Source: Rhodanobacter denitrificans (GTDB lineage Bacteria > Pseudomonadota > Gammaproteobacteria > Xanthomonadales > Rhodanobacteraceae). From it: a stretch of DNA of 64,000 nucleotides. This document shows, in pieces, positions 8,338 to 17,365 of the stretch. The stretch's first letter is position 1, and every line of letters starts with the position of its first letter. The stretch covers positions 124,001 to 188,000 of the forward strand of contig NC_020541.1 of the NCBI RefSeq assembly GCF_000230695.2, given 5' to 3'. Made by a program: the position numbers and the translations under genes. The notes beneath the pieces were generated by a model, which saw nothing but the letters and a program-made list of their open reading frames with translations, ran no database searches and was not told where the DNA came from.

Positions 8338-8347
8338 TTGGTGGTGG

Positions 8348-9061
8348 TCACGGACACCAGTACACCGCCACCGGTACGCGCGGCTGGGCCAGTACCGCGC
8401 GCACCGGGTAGTCCCGTGCGGCGCCGAGGCCGAGCCGCGCGTCAGCGAGCAGGTCGCGCTTCTTCTCGCCGGCCACCAGCAGGTACAGCGCGCGCGTTTG
8501 CAGCAGGGTCGGCAGGGTCAGCGTGATGCGCGGCTCGCCGGCGCCGGGCGCGTGCATCGGCAGCACGCGCGCCGTGCCGTCCAGGTCCAGCGCCTCGGCC
8601 AGGTGGTCGCCGCCGGGGAAGAACGAGGCGGTGTGGCCGTCCTCGCCCATGCCCAGCACCACCGCGTCGAACGGCAACGGCAACGCCTCGATGCGCGCGT
8701 CGGCGGCAGCCAGGCCAGCCTCGGGACTGGCGTCGCCGGTGTACAGCGGCACGAAGCGCGCCGCGGCGGCGGCATGCAGCAGCAGCCGCGATTTCACCAG
8801 CCGCGCGTTCGAGCGCTCGTCGGTGTCCGCGACCCAGCGCTCGTCGACCAGGGTCACCTGCACCCGGGCCCAGTCGAGCTGCTCATGCGACAGGCGCTCG
8901 AAAAAATCCTTCGGCGTGCTGCCGCCGGAAACCGCCAGCACGGCGTGGCCGCGTTCGGCCAGCCCGCGGCGCAGGCGTTCGGCGACGCGCTCGGCCAGCG
9001 CCGTGGCCTGCGCGCGGCAATCGGTGAAACTGTGCGTGGTGACGTTCAGGTGAGTAGTCAT
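8348..9061 (-). CDS. pgl: 6-phosphogluconolactonase
   Basis: A 237-residue hydrolase opening 6-phosphogluconolactone to 6-phosphogluconate. Family signatures are present: [16 protein letters not shown] near the N terminus, VTLVDERWV, and [17 protein letters not shown] start it at the ATG at 9061, giving the normal family length. A GTG at 9166 overlapping the zwf stop by 8 nt would add 35 residues with no family match, although translational coupling from zwf makes it a real alternative. It lies between zwf and edd in the same operon. Confidence 0.93.
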   Translation of the reverse strand: MTTHLNVTTHSFTDCRAQATALAERVAERLRRGLAERGHAVLAVSGGSTPKDFFERLSHEQLDWARVQVTLVDERWVADTDERSNARLVKSRLLLHAAAAARFVPLYTGDASPEAGLAAADARIEALPLPFDAVVLGMGEDGHTASFFPGGDHLAEALDLDGTARVLPMHAPGAGEPRITLTLPTLLQTRALYLLVAGEKKRDLLADARLGLGAARDYPVRAVLAQPRVPVAVYWCP

Positions 9062-9158
9062 GGCGGCGGTCGCGACGGGCACGCGGGCGTGGCCGGGCGT
9101 AGCGTGGGGAAGGGACTGCCAGTCTGCCGCCGGCCGGTGCAGCGGCAGGTGAACCGGA

Positions 9159-10622
9159 TCATTCACTGTCTTCGTTCCAGGTGCGGCCGTCGCGCTCGAT
9201 CAGCGCCACCGCGGCGCTCGGGCCCCAGCTGCCGGCGGCGTACGGCCGCGGCGGCTCGCCGCTGTCGGCCCAGGCGGCGAGGATCGGGCCGGCCCAGCGC
9301 CACGCCGCCTCCACTTCGTCGCGGCGCATGAACAAGGTGGGGTTGCCGCGCACCACGTCCAGCAGCAGGCGTTCGTACGCGTCGGGCTGCTGCACGCCGA
9401 ACGCCTGGGCGAAGCTCATGTCCAGCGGCACGTGGCGCAGGCGCAGGCCGCCGGGGCCGGGATGCTTGATGGTCAGCCACAGCTTCACCCCCTCGTCCGG
9501 CTGCAGCCGCAGCACCAGCCGGTTCTGCGACAAGGTGCCGGCGTCGGGGTTGAAGATCGAATGCGGCACCGGCTTGAAGGTCACCGCGATCTCCGACACC
9601 CGGCTCGGCAGCCGCTTGCCGGTGCGCAGGTAGAACGGCACGCCGGCCCAGCGCCAGTTGGCGATCTCCGCCTTCAGGGCGACGAAGGTCTCGGTGTTCG
9701 ACTTGCTGTTGCCCAGTTCCTCCGGGTAGCCCGGCACGCCAGCGCCCTCGGCCACGCCGGCGCGGTACTGGCCGCGCACGGTGAGCTGGGCGGCGTTGCT
9801 GTCGTCGATGGCTTTCAGCGAATGCAGCACCTTCAGCTTCTCGTCGCGCACCGCGTCCGGCGCCAGTGACGACGGCGGCTCCATCGCCACCATGCACAGC
9901 AGCTGCAGCATGTGGTTCTGCACCATGTCGCGCAGCGCGCCGGCGCGGTCGTAGTAGGCGCCGCGATGGCCGACGCCGAGGGTTTCGGCCACGGTGATCT
10001 GCACGTGGTCGATGTGCCCGGCGTTCCACAGCGGCTCGAACAGCGCGTTGCCGAAGCGCAGCACCAGGAGGTTCTGCACGGTCTCCTTGCCGAGGTAGTG
10101 GTCGATGCGGAAGGTCTGCGATTCGCTGAACACCTTGCCGACCGCGTCGTTGATCTGGTTCGCGCTGGCCAGGTCGCGGCCGATCGGTTTTTCCAGCACC
10201 ACGCGCGAGGCGCCCTGGTTGAGCCCGTGCTGGCCCAGCCGGGTGCAGATGTCGACGAACAGTTCCGGCGAGGTGGACAGGTAGAACACGCGCACGTGCT
10301 CGGGCTGGGCGCCGATGAACGCGGTGAAGTCGTTCCAGCCCTCGTCCTTGCGCGCGTCCAGCGGACGGTAGAACACCTGCTGCAGGAACACGTCGAGCTG
10401 CGCCGCCGCGCACACCCCGATCAGCGCCTCGCGCAGCTGCGCGCGGTAGCCGGCGTCGTCCAGCGCTTCGCGGGCGATGCCGACGATGCGGCTGCTGGCC
10501 GGGATCTGGCCGTCGAGGAAGCGGTGGAACAAGGCCGGCAGCAGCTTGCGTACGGCGAGGTCGCCGGTGCCGCCGAAGATCACCAGGTCGAACGGTTCGA
10601 CCGATTGGGGGGAAGCAGTCAC
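9159..10622 (-). CDS. zwf: Glucose-6-phosphate 1-dehydrogenase
   Basis: A 487-residue enzyme oxidising glucose 6-phosphate to 6-phosphogluconolactone with NAD(P). The N-terminal Rossmann motif FGGTGDLAVRKLLPAL and the active-site peptide RIDHYLGKE (about residues 170-178) are present. I start it at the GTG at 10622, preceded by GAGGTGA six nt upstream; the longer upstream frame adds 37 residues that overlap the promoter and operator zone. It is the first gene of zwf-pgl-edd-eda and is transcribed away from a GntR/UTRA regulator, whose predicted binding half-sites lie in the shared 184-bp gap. Confidence 0.95.
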   Translation of the reverse strand: MTASPQSVEPFDLVIFGGTGDLAVRKLLPALFHRFLDGQIPASSRIVGIAREALDDAGYRAQLREALIGVCAAAQLDVFLQQVFYRPLDARKDEGWNDFTAFIGAQPEHVRVFYLSTSPELFVDICTRLGQHGLNQGASRVVLEKPIGRDLASANQINDAVGKVFSESQTFRIDHYLGKETVQNLLVLRFGNALFEPLWNAGHIDHVQITVAETLGVGHRGAYYDRAGALRDMVQNHMLQLLCMVAMEPPSSLAPDAVRDEKLKVLHSLKAIDDSNAAQLTVRGQYRAGVAEGAGVPGYPEELGNSKSNTETFVALKAEIANWRWAGVPFYLRTGKRLPSRVSEIAVTFKPVPHSIFNPDAGTLSQNRLVLRLQPDEGVKLWLTIKHPGPGGLRLRHVPLDMSFAQAFGVQQPDAYERLLLDVVRGNPTLFMRRDEVEAAWRWAGPILAAWADSGEPPRPYAAGSWGPSAAVALIERDGRTWNEDSE

Positions 10623-10694
10623 GCGGGTCACCTCGACTCGATGCCGGATGGCGGGCGGAAGGCCTGGCGGCGCGATCGCCCGGATTTCCGTCGA

Positions 10695-10796
10695 TGGTAC
10701 CAGTGAAATACCAGATCGACCACGGGTCTGCATACGAATTCATGCGATGAGGGTGGGCGTGATACGGGCTTGCAGCCAGTGGTTCGCTATTGGTAT
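10695..10796. promoter_or_regulatory. Candidate NagQ/DasR-type operator half-sites
   Basis: The zwf-gntR gap contains TGGTA (10695-10699) and TACCA (10709-10713) as an inverted pair, and a further TGGTAT (10791-10796) just 10 nt before the regulator's start codon. TGGT...ACCA arms are typical of UTRA-domain GntR regulators of amino sugar genes. This is consistent with autoregulation and control of zwf. Confidence 0.4.
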
Positions 10797-10806
10797 CGTT
10801 CGCGAC

Positions 10807-11559
10807 ATGGAAGCCGCCCTCGCCCATGAATACCGCCGGATCTGCCACGACCCGGCCACGCACCAGCCGCTGGCCTACCTGCGGCTGCGCCAGGCGATCC
10901 GCAACATCATCGGGCACCGCGACATCGAGCCGGGCCAGGCGCTGCCCAGCGAGCGCGACCTGTCGCAGACGCTGAAGCTGTCGCGGGTGACCGTGCGCAA
11001 GGCGATCGCCGGCCTGGTCGAGGAGGGCCTGCTGACCCAGCGCCACGGCGCCGGCACCTTCATCGCCGAGCGCATCGTCAAGCCGATGTCGCGGCTGACC
11101 AGCTTCACCGAGGATCTGCGCGAGCGCGGGCTGTCGCCGCGTTCGGAGTTCTTCGAGCGCGGCATCGGCGAGGTGACGCCGGAAGAATCGATGGCGCTGA
11201 ACCTGTCGCCCGGCTCGCTGGTGGTGCGCCTGCACCGCGTGCGTTACGGCCAGGACGAGCCGCTGGCGATCGAGCGCAGCGTGGTGCCGGCCAGCGTGTT
11301 GCCGGACCCGCACCTGGTGCGCGATTCGCTGTACGAGGCACTGGAAAAACTCAACGCCCGCCCGCGTCGCGCGCTGCAGCGGCTGCGTGCGGTGTCGCTG
11401 AACGCGCAGCAGGCGCGGCTGCTGCACGTCAGCGTGGGCAGTGCCGGGCTGAACATCGAGCGGCGCAGCTTCCTCGACGACGGCCGCGTGGTCGAGTTCA
11501 CCTGCTCCTGGTACCGCGGCGACATCTACGACTTCGTCGCCGAACTGCAGACCGATTGA
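10807..11559 (+). CDS. nagQ: GntR family transcriptional regulator with UTRA domain (NagQ-like)
   Basis: A 250-residue regulator. Residues about 20-85 are a winged helix-turn-helix (IEPGQALPSERDLSQTL, then SRVTVRKAIAGLVEEGLL). Residues about 98-245 are the UTRA effector domain, which in the HutC/NagR group binds phosphorylated sugars such as GlcN-6-P. The start at 10807 matches the family; the longer upstream frame runs back into zwf. It stands directly upstream of nagB-II (9-nt gap) and nagA, so it most likely controls GlcNAc breakdown, and perhaps the divergent zwf operon. The name nagQ follows Xanthomonadales usage and is an inference from context. Confidence 0.85.
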   Translation: MEAALAHEYRRICHDPATHQPLAYLRLRQAIRNIIGHRDIEPGQALPSERDLSQTLKLSRVTVRKAIAGLVEEGLLTQRHGAGTFIAERIVKPMSRLTSFTEDLRERGLSPRSEFFERGIGEVTPEESMALNLSPGSLVVRLHRVRYGQDEPLAIERSVVPASVLPDPHLVRDSLYEALEKLNARPRRALQRLRAVSLNAQQARLLHVSVGSAGLNIERRSFLDDGRVVEFTCSWYRGDIYDFVAELQTD

Positions 11560-11568
11560 AGGAACGCC

Positions 11569-12600
11569 ATGGACGCCCGCGACACCCTGATGTACCAGGA
11601 GGCGCACGAGTCGGCCGATGTAGTCGCGCGCCAGTTCGCCGCCAACGAGGCGGTGGTCGGCGCGCTGGCGCAGTCGCTGCGTGCGCAGCCGCCGCGTTTC
11701 ATCGTCACCTGTGCACGCGGCAGCTCCGACCATGCCGCGGCGTATGCGAAGTACGTGTTCGAGACCCAGCTCGGCATCGTCACCGCGTCGGCGTCGCCGT
11801 CGGTGACCTCGGTCTACGCGGCCGAGCAGCAGTGGCAGGGCGCGCTGTTCATCGCGATCTCGCAGTCGGGCAAGAGCCCCGACCTGCTGCGCAATGCGCA
11901 GGCGGCGAAGCTCGCCGGCGCGCGCGTGGTGGCGCTGGTGAACGTGGAGGATTCGCCGCTGGCGGCGCTGGCCGACACGGTGATCCCGCTGCACGCCGGG
12001 CCGGAGCGCAGCGTGGCGGCGACCAAGAGCTATCTTGCCGCGCTGGCCGCGGTGCTGCACCTGTGTGCGCGCTGGCGCGGCGACGGGGAACTGGGCGCCG
12101 CACTGCGCGCCTTGCCGGATGCGCTGCGCGCCGGCTGGGACGCCGACTGGTCGGCGCTGGTCGACGGCCTGGCCGCTGCGCACAACCTGTTCGTGGTCGG
12201 TCGCGGCTACGGCCTCGGCATCGCGCTGGAGGCGGCGCTGAAGTTCAAGGAAACCTGCGGCCTGCACGCCGAGGCGTTCAGCGCGGCCGAGGTGAGGCAC
12301 GGCCCGATGGCGCTGGTCGGCCCCGACTTCCCGGTGCTGTGCTTCGCCCAGGACGACGACACGCTGGACAGCACGCTGGCGGTGGCGCGCGAGTTCCGCG
12401 GCCGCGGTGCGCAGGTGTTCGTGGCCGCGCCCGGCGTGCACGGTGCCGGCACGCTGGCGGTGGCCGGCGGCCTGCCGGCGCTGTGCACGCCGCTGCTGGT
12501 CATCCAGAGTTTCTACCGCGCCGCCAGCGCACTGGCGCTGCGCCGTGGCTTCAACCCCGACGTGCCGCCGCATCTCAACAAGGTCACCGAGACGGTCTGA
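11569..12600 (+). CDS. nagB-II: SIS-domain glucosamine-6-phosphate deaminase (NagB-II type)
   Basis: A 343-residue protein with two SIS sugar-isomerase domains (about 35-165 and 195-330), equal to the isomerase half of GlmS without the glutaminase part. Sugar-phosphate binding motifs are visible: CARGSSDHAA and SQSGKSPD in the first domain, GRGYGLGIALEAALKFKETC in the second, and a C-terminal LNKVTETV. NagB-II enzymes convert GlcN-6-P to fructose 6-phosphate and ammonia and replace NagB in Xanthomonadales and Alteromonadales. It lies between the NagQ-like regulator and nagA, which fixes the role well. Confidence 0.9.
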   Translation: MDARDTLMYQEAHESADVVARQFAANEAVVGALAQSLRAQPPRFIVTCARGSSDHAAAYAKYVFETQLGIVTASASPSVTSVYAAEQQWQGALFIAISQSGKSPDLLRNAQAAKLAGARVVALVNVEDSPLAALADTVIPLHAGPERSVAATKSYLAALAAVLHLCARWRGDGELGAALRALPDALRAGWDADWSALVDGLAAAHNLFVVGRGYGLGIALEAALKFKETCGLHAEAFSAAEVRHGPMALVGPDFPVLCFAQDDDTLDSTLAVAREFRGRGAQVFVAAPGVHGAGTLAVAGGLPALCTPLLVIQSFYRAASALALRRGFNPDVPPHLNKVTETV

Positions 12601-12602
12601 CC

Positions 12603-12636
12603 ATGCAGGAGCGCACCCTGTGCGCGGTGCTCTTCG
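12603..12636 (+). repeat. Half copy of the GGAGCGCAC-type REP element (between nagB-II and nagA)
   Basis: GCAGGAGCGCACCCTGTGCG followed by CGGTGCTCTT forms a hairpin and matches one arm of the element at 8215-8337. It again lies inside an operon gap, in the same orientation relative to transcription. Confidence 0.6.
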
Positions 12637-12700
12637 TTACGTTGCACAAAAGCAGCGTGCACAAGGTGCGCGCCTACACGTCGGCCTGTGAGTATTCGCC

Positions 12701-13840
12701 ATGATCCAATCGCTTGCCAATGCCCGCGTACTCACCCCCGACGGCTGGCGCGACGACCTCGTCGTGCTGCTGGAGGGCGAGCGCATCGCCGACCTGCTGC
12801 CGCCATCCGATCCGCGCGTGCGTGATGCGCAACAGCACGATCTTGGCGGCGCGATGCTGGTGCCCGGCTTCATCGACGTGCAGGTCAATGGCGGCGGTGG
12901 CGTGCTGTTCAACGAGGCGCCCACGGTGGAAACATTGCGCCGGATCGGCGCCGCGCATCGGCGCTTCGGCACCACCGGCTTCCTGCCGACCCTGATCAGC
13001 GACCGCGTGGAGGTGATGCGCGCAGCGCTGGCCGCGGTGGAGCAGGCGCTGGCCGAAGGCGTGCCGGGCGTGCTCGGCATCCATCTGGAAGGCCCCTACC
13101 TGGCGCCGGCGCGCAAGGGCGTGCACGACGCAAAGTATTTCCACGCGCCGAACCGCGACGAGTTGGCGCTGCTGTGCGCACCGCACCGCGGCGTGCGTCT
13201 GCTCACGCTGGCGCCGGACCAGGTGCCGACGGCCAGCATCGGTGCGCTGGTTGACGCCGGGGTGATCGTCTGCGCCGGACATACCGCAGCCGACTACGCC
13301 ACCACCCGTACCGCGCTCGCGGCCGGCGTGCGCGGCTTCACCCACCTGTTCAACGCGATGACCCCGTTCGGCAGCCGCGAGCCCGGCGTGGTCGGCGCCG
13401 CGCTGGAGGATGCCGACAGCTGGTGCGGCATCATCGTCGACGGCCACCACGTGCACCCGGCCAGCCTGCGCGTGGCGCTCGCCGCCAAGCCGCGCGGCAA
13501 GCTGCTGCTGGTCACCGACGCGATGCCGCCGGTCGGTGCGGATCGTCCCGACTACGTGCTGAATGGCGAAACGATCATCGTGAAAGACGGCATCTGCCAG
13601 ACCGCGCAAGGCGTGCTGGCCGGCTCCGCGCTGGACATGGCCAGCGCCGTGCGCAACGGCGTGGAAATGCTCGGCCTGCCGCTGGACGAGGCCGTGCGCA
13701 TGGCCAGCAGCTACCCGGCCGAGTTTCTCGGCCTGGCTGAAAGCCATGGCCGCATCGCGGTGGGCTGCCGCGCCGACCTGGTGACGCTGGATGACGACTA
13801 CCGCGTGCGGTGGCGCTGGGTTGGCGGCGTGGGAGAGTAA
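12701..13840 (+). CDS. nagA: N-acetylglucosamine-6-phosphate deacetylase
   Basis: A 379-residue amidohydrolase removing acetate from GlcNAc-6-P to give GlcN-6-P. Family signatures include PGFIDVQVNGGGGV near residue 50, the metal-site peptide GIHLEGPYLAPARKG, the CAGHTAADY histidine motif, THLFNAMTPF and LVTDAMPP with its catalytic Asp. It ends the gntR-nagB-II-nagA run and feeds NagB-II. The gap before it carries a REP-like hairpin. It is convergent with the sulfotransferase cluster. Confidence 0.95.
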   Translation: MIQSLANARVLTPDGWRDDLVVLLEGERIADLLPPSDPRVRDAQQHDLGGAMLVPGFIDVQVNGGGGVLFNEAPTVETLRRIGAAHRRFGTTGFLPTLISDRVEVMRAALAAVEQALAEGVPGVLGIHLEGPYLAPARKGVHDAKYFHAPNRDELALLCAPHRGVRLLTLAPDQVPTASIGALVDAGVIVCAGHTAADYATTRTALAAGVRGFTHLFNAMTPFGSREPGVVGAALEDADSWCGIIVDGHHVHPASLRVALAAKPRGKLLLVTDAMPPVGADRPDYVLNGETIIVKDGICQTAQGVLAGSALDMASAVRNGVEMLGLPLDEAVRMASSYPAEFLGLAESHGRIAVGCRADLVTLDDDYRVRWRWVGGVGE

Positions 13841-13896
13841 GGCCGGAGCGTTCGCGCGTGCCGGAACGATGATTGCCTCGCCATGCGCGAGCGCGC

Positions 13897-15492
13897 TCAA
13901 CCCACGCCAACCCCCTGTTCGGCGAGGGCCAGCCGCAGCGGTTCGAGTTGTTTGGCGTAGCGGCGCCACTGGCCCAGGTTGCGGGAATGCACCGGCTCGC
14001 GCACCTGCACGCTGCTTGGCGTGGCCACCGGGGCCGGGTTGTGCTCGGGATGCAGGCAGGCTTCTTCCATCGCCAGCCCGCAATGGTGCAGCACGCGGCG
14101 CATGGTCGCCTCGGGCTCGTTCACCAGGGCGGCATAGGAAACCTCGAGCATGGCCCCGGGCATGCTGGCCCGCCAGTGGTTCGTCAGGCGTACATACTGG
14201 CCGTAGTAATGGGCGAGCGCCTGCTGGTCGTAGCAGTAGGGCGAAGCCTTGCCGAACATGACCTTCAGGTTGGAATAGCACACGTCCATCGGCTCACGCG
14301 CCAGGTGCAGGATGGGCGCACGGGGCAGCGCCCGGCGTATGAACGGCACCATCCGCACGTTGATCGGCAACTTGTCGATGTAGAAGCGATGCCCGTGGGC
14401 ACGCCATTGGGTCTGCTGCAGGTAGCGCGCGCCGAGTTCCGCAAAATCCATCCCCGCGCTGCGCTCGATGGCCTTCTGCATGCCTTGCGCGCTTCGTGGC
14501 GCAACATCGGCCATCCAGTGAAGCTGGTGCTGGAAGTCCGGGATCTCCCCGGCGGAAATCACCTGCGAATGACTGGACAGCATCTGGTCCAGCAGGGTCG
14601 ATCCCGATCGGGGCATGCCGACGATGAAGATCGGCATGGGGCCGGCAAACTCCGCCGCGGCGTCGGTTACTGCCGCCGCGAGGGACTCCGGAATGCCGAC
14701 CAGTGCGTCGGTCAGTGCCGCTTCGGCCTGCGCATCGTAGGGGTTGATGTCGTACATGAGGGCATTGCTGCGTGCCAGTGCCGACCACGCCTCGTCGTGG
14801 CGCCCGCAGTCGTCGTGCACCTTGAAGATCGCGGATTCGAACTCGGCGCGGGCGAACTTGTCGCGCCCATCGGTGCTTGCTGCGGAGATTCGTCCGAGCG
14901 ATTCCCGGAAAAGCTCCAGATGGTTGGCTTCCGGTGTCTGCCGGCGCAGGTTCGCCAGGATCACCGCGGCATCGCCGTAGCGCGGCCAGCGTCGCAGACA
15001 GGCCAGCAGCACCGCTTCGGCTTCGGCAAGCCTGCCCAGGAACTGGTACAGCATGGCATCCAGGTAATACTCGCTGCTGGTGTCGACGCCAAGGGCCACG
15101 GCCCGATCCATCAGCGCCCGCGCCACCGGGATCTCGCCGAGTGCCCAGCGCAGGTGGGCCTGCTCGCTGAGCACTTCCGCCGGCGGGTTTGGCGCGCGTG
15201 CCAGGTGCGCGAGACAGGCGCGCGCACCCTGGATCTCGCCGTTCGTGGACAGACGCCATGCCAGTTGCGCGATCAGGCTGGCGTCGTTTGGCAGCAACGG
15301 GATGGCCTGCAGCAGATGCCGGGTTGCGGCACGCATCCTGCCCCGACGGAGAATCACGTCGGCCAGTGCCATGTGGATGGACACGTCGTGCGGCTCGTGC
15401 TGCGCGAGCGACTCGAGTGCGGCCTGCGCCGCATCCCATTGCCCGGCATCCATGGCTTGCTGGGCCTGGCGGCGAAGACGGTCAGCTGTCAT
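13897..15492 (-). CDS. TPR-repeat sulfotransferase, paralogue 1
   Basis: A 531-residue protein. Residues about 1-230 are helical tetratricopeptide-type repeats (for example QWDAAQAALESLAQHEPHD and GEIPVARALMDRAVALG). The remainder is a sulfotransferase domain with the PAPS 5'-phosphosulfate loop FIVGMPRSGSTLLDQ near residue 293 and the region AREPMDVCYSN in place of the 3'-phosphate site. No signal peptide or membrane segment is seen, so it should act in the cytoplasm. I start it at the ATG at 15492, aligned with its two neighbours. It is the last of three tandem paralogues downstream of a TonB-dependent receptor. The substrate is unknown. Confidence 0.88.
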   Translation of the reverse strand: MTADRLRRQAQQAMDAGQWDAAQAALESLAQHEPHDVSIHMALADVILRRGRMRAATRHLLQAIPLLPNDASLIAQLAWRLSTNGEIQGARACLAHLARAPNPPAEVLSEQAHLRWALGEIPVARALMDRAVALGVDTSSEYYLDAMLYQFLGRLAEAEAVLLACLRRWPRYGDAAVILANLRRQTPEANHLELFRESLGRISAASTDGRDKFARAEFESAIFKVHDDCGRHDEAWSALARSNALMYDINPYDAQAEAALTDALVGIPESLAAAVTDAAAEFAGPMPIFIVGMPRSGSTLLDQMLSSHSQVISAGEIPDFQHQLHWMADVAPRSAQGMQKAIERSAGMDFAELGARYLQQTQWRAHGHRFYIDKLPINVRMVPFIRRALPRAPILHLAREPMDVCYSNLKVMFGKASPYCYDQQALAHYYGQYVRLTNHWRASMPGAMLEVSYAALVNEPEATMRRVLHHCGLAMEEACLHPEHNPAPVATPSSVQVREPVHSRNLGQWRRYAKQLEPLRLALAEQGVGVG

Positions 15493-15663
15493 CGGGATGT
15501 CCACGATGGGGATGGGGAGCGGGTATTCGCGCATGTCTTGGCTCGACCAATGCAGCAAGGCATGGCCCGTCGGGCGGCAGCCTGGACGATGCTGCCTCGC
15601 CCCATGGAAACCCGCCAGGGCCGGCGGTGCCGGGCATGCCTGCCACCTGCGTACAAGGCGGGC

Positions 15664-17289
15664 TCACGCAAGGCCATGGATCTGACGCGGCGCTCGCTCG
15701 AGCGCGAGTCGCAAGGGTTCCAGCGGCCCTGCATAACGCTGCCACTCGCCGAGGGTGCGCTGATGGATCGGTTCGCGCACCTGGGCGCTGCTTGGCGTAG
15801 CCACCGGGGCCATGTTGCGTTCGGGATGCAGGCAGCCCTCTTCGACCGCCAGTCCGCAGTGCTCCAGCACCCGGCGCAGGGTCGCTGCCGGCTCGCTCAC
15901 CAGCGACGCGTAGGGAACGTCGAGCATCGCCCCGGGCATGCGCGTGTGCCAGTGATTGGTCAGTCGCACGTACTGTCCGTGGTAGTGGGCCAGCGTCTGC
16001 ATGTCGTAGCTGTAGGCGGAGGCGGGGCCGAGCATGGCCTTGAAGTTGGAGAAGCACACGCCCATCGGTTCGCGGACCATGTGCAGGATCGGCGCATGCG
16101 GCAGCGCGCGGCTTATGAGATGCACCATGCGGATGTTGATCGGCAACTTGTCGATGTAGAACCGGCGCCCCTGCGCACGCCATTGCGTCTGCTGCAGGTA
16201 GCGGGCGCCCAGTTCCGCGAAGTCGATGCCCACGCTGCGCCGCTGTGCGGTCAGCATGCCTTGAACGCCACCCGGGGGAACGTCCGTCATCCAGCGCAGC
16301 TGTCGGCGGAAGTCGTTGATCTCGCCGGCCGAAACCACCTGCGAGTGGCTGGAGAGCATGCGGTCGAGCAGGGTCGTGCCGGATCGGGGCAGGCCGACGA
16401 TGAAGATCGGCGTGGCGTCGCCGGGGGGCGGGGCCGGCCTGGCGAGCTTCGCCGCGAGGGCCTCGGATGCGTGGATGATCGCATCGGTCACGGCCGTCTC
16501 GCCTGCCGCGTCGTAGGGGTGCAGCGCGTGCATGATGGCATTGCTGCGCGCCAGCGCCTGCCATGCCTCGTCCGGGCAGCCGAGGTCGTCCAGCTCCTTG
16601 AAAAGCGCCGACTCGAATCCGGCACGGCTGGCCAGGATTTCCGCGGCATTGCTGTCTTGCGGCATCCGCCGAAGCCGCTCGCGCAACAACCCGAGGTCGT
16701 TGGCTTCCGGCGTTTGCCTGCGCACGTTCGCCAGCGCCACCGCCGCGTCGCCGAAATCCGGCCATCGCCGCAAGCACGTTTCAAGCATGCCGCGGGCCTG
16801 GGCGATGTTCCCGGTGAACTGCGACAGCATCGCGTGCAGGTAGCAGGCATCGGGTGTTTCGACCCCCGCTGCGCTTGCGCGCTCCATCAGGGCCATCGCC
16901 GCGGGTATCTCACCCAGCATCCAGCGCAATTGCGCCTGCTCGGCCAGCAGCGGAGCCGGCGGATCGGGTGCCCGCTCGAGGCGGTCGAGGCAGCTCCGTG
17001 CGGCCACGATTTCGCCATGGAAGTACAGCCGCCGTATCGTCTGCACGAGCAGGCGAACGTTGCCGGCGGGAAGCCGGGCGATTTGCAGGAGCTGGCGGGT
17101 CGACGCCTGCAACTGGCCGCGCCCGAGCAGCAGGTTGGCCAGTTCCATGCGGGCGGGGGCATCGTCGGGCACTCGCTCGAGCAGCGCCTCCAGGGTGATC
17201 TGCGCGGCGTCCGTCAGGCCGGCGTCCAGGTACTGTCTGGCGCGGCGGCGGAGGCGGCTTTCCGCGGCGGAGATGTCATCGGCGGTCAT
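15664..17289 (-). CDS. TPR-repeat sulfotransferase, paralogue 2
   Basis: A 541-residue protein built like its neighbours: helical TPR-like repeats up to about residue 230, then a sulfotransferase domain with FIVGLPRSGTTLLDR near residue 300 and VREPMGVCFSNFKAM further on. The stretches GARYLQQTQWRAQG and YIDKLPINIRMV are nearly identical in all three copies, pointing to gene duplication. The start at ATG 17289 is set by alignment of the N termini (MTADDISAAESRLRRRARQ); a longer upstream frame reads into the next gene. Spacing is 76 bp to copy 3 and 171 bp to copy 1. Confidence 0.88.
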   Translation of the reverse strand: MTADDISAAESRLRRRARQYLDAGLTDAAQITLEALLERVPDDAPARMELANLLLGRGQLQASTRQLLQIARLPAGNVRLLVQTIRRLYFHGEIVAARSCLDRLERAPDPPAPLLAEQAQLRWMLGEIPAAMALMERASAAGVETPDACYLHAMLSQFTGNIAQARGMLETCLRRWPDFGDAAVALANVRRQTPEANDLGLLRERLRRMPQDSNAAEILASRAGFESALFKELDDLGCPDEAWQALARSNAIMHALHPYDAAGETAVTDAIIHASEALAAKLARPAPPPGDATPIFIVGLPRSGTTLLDRMLSSHSQVVSAGEINDFRRQLRWMTDVPPGGVQGMLTAQRRSVGIDFAELGARYLQQTQWRAQGRRFYIDKLPINIRMVHLISRALPHAPILHMVREPMGVCFSNFKAMLGPASAYSYDMQTLAHYHGQYVRLTNHWHTRMPGAMLDVPYASLVSEPAATLRRVLEHCGLAVEEGCLHPERNMAPVATPSSAQVREPIHQRTLGEWQRYAGPLEPLRLALERAPRQIHGLA

Positions 17290-17365
17290 CGGGAGTGGCG
17301 GCCCTGGCGGGGTGGCGGCAGCGCTTCCGCGCCGTGGCGCCGGTCGGCGGTGCGGGCGGGCGTCG

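Noticed and set aside
9062..9166. Longer pgl start (GTG 9166) overlapping zwf
   Set aside because: It adds 35 residues outside the family length. Kept only as an alternative because of possible coupling.
9163..12573. A 1136-codon minus-strand frame opposite gntR-nagB-II and through zwf
   Set aside because: No domains and biased composition; the plus-strand genes and zwf explain the region.
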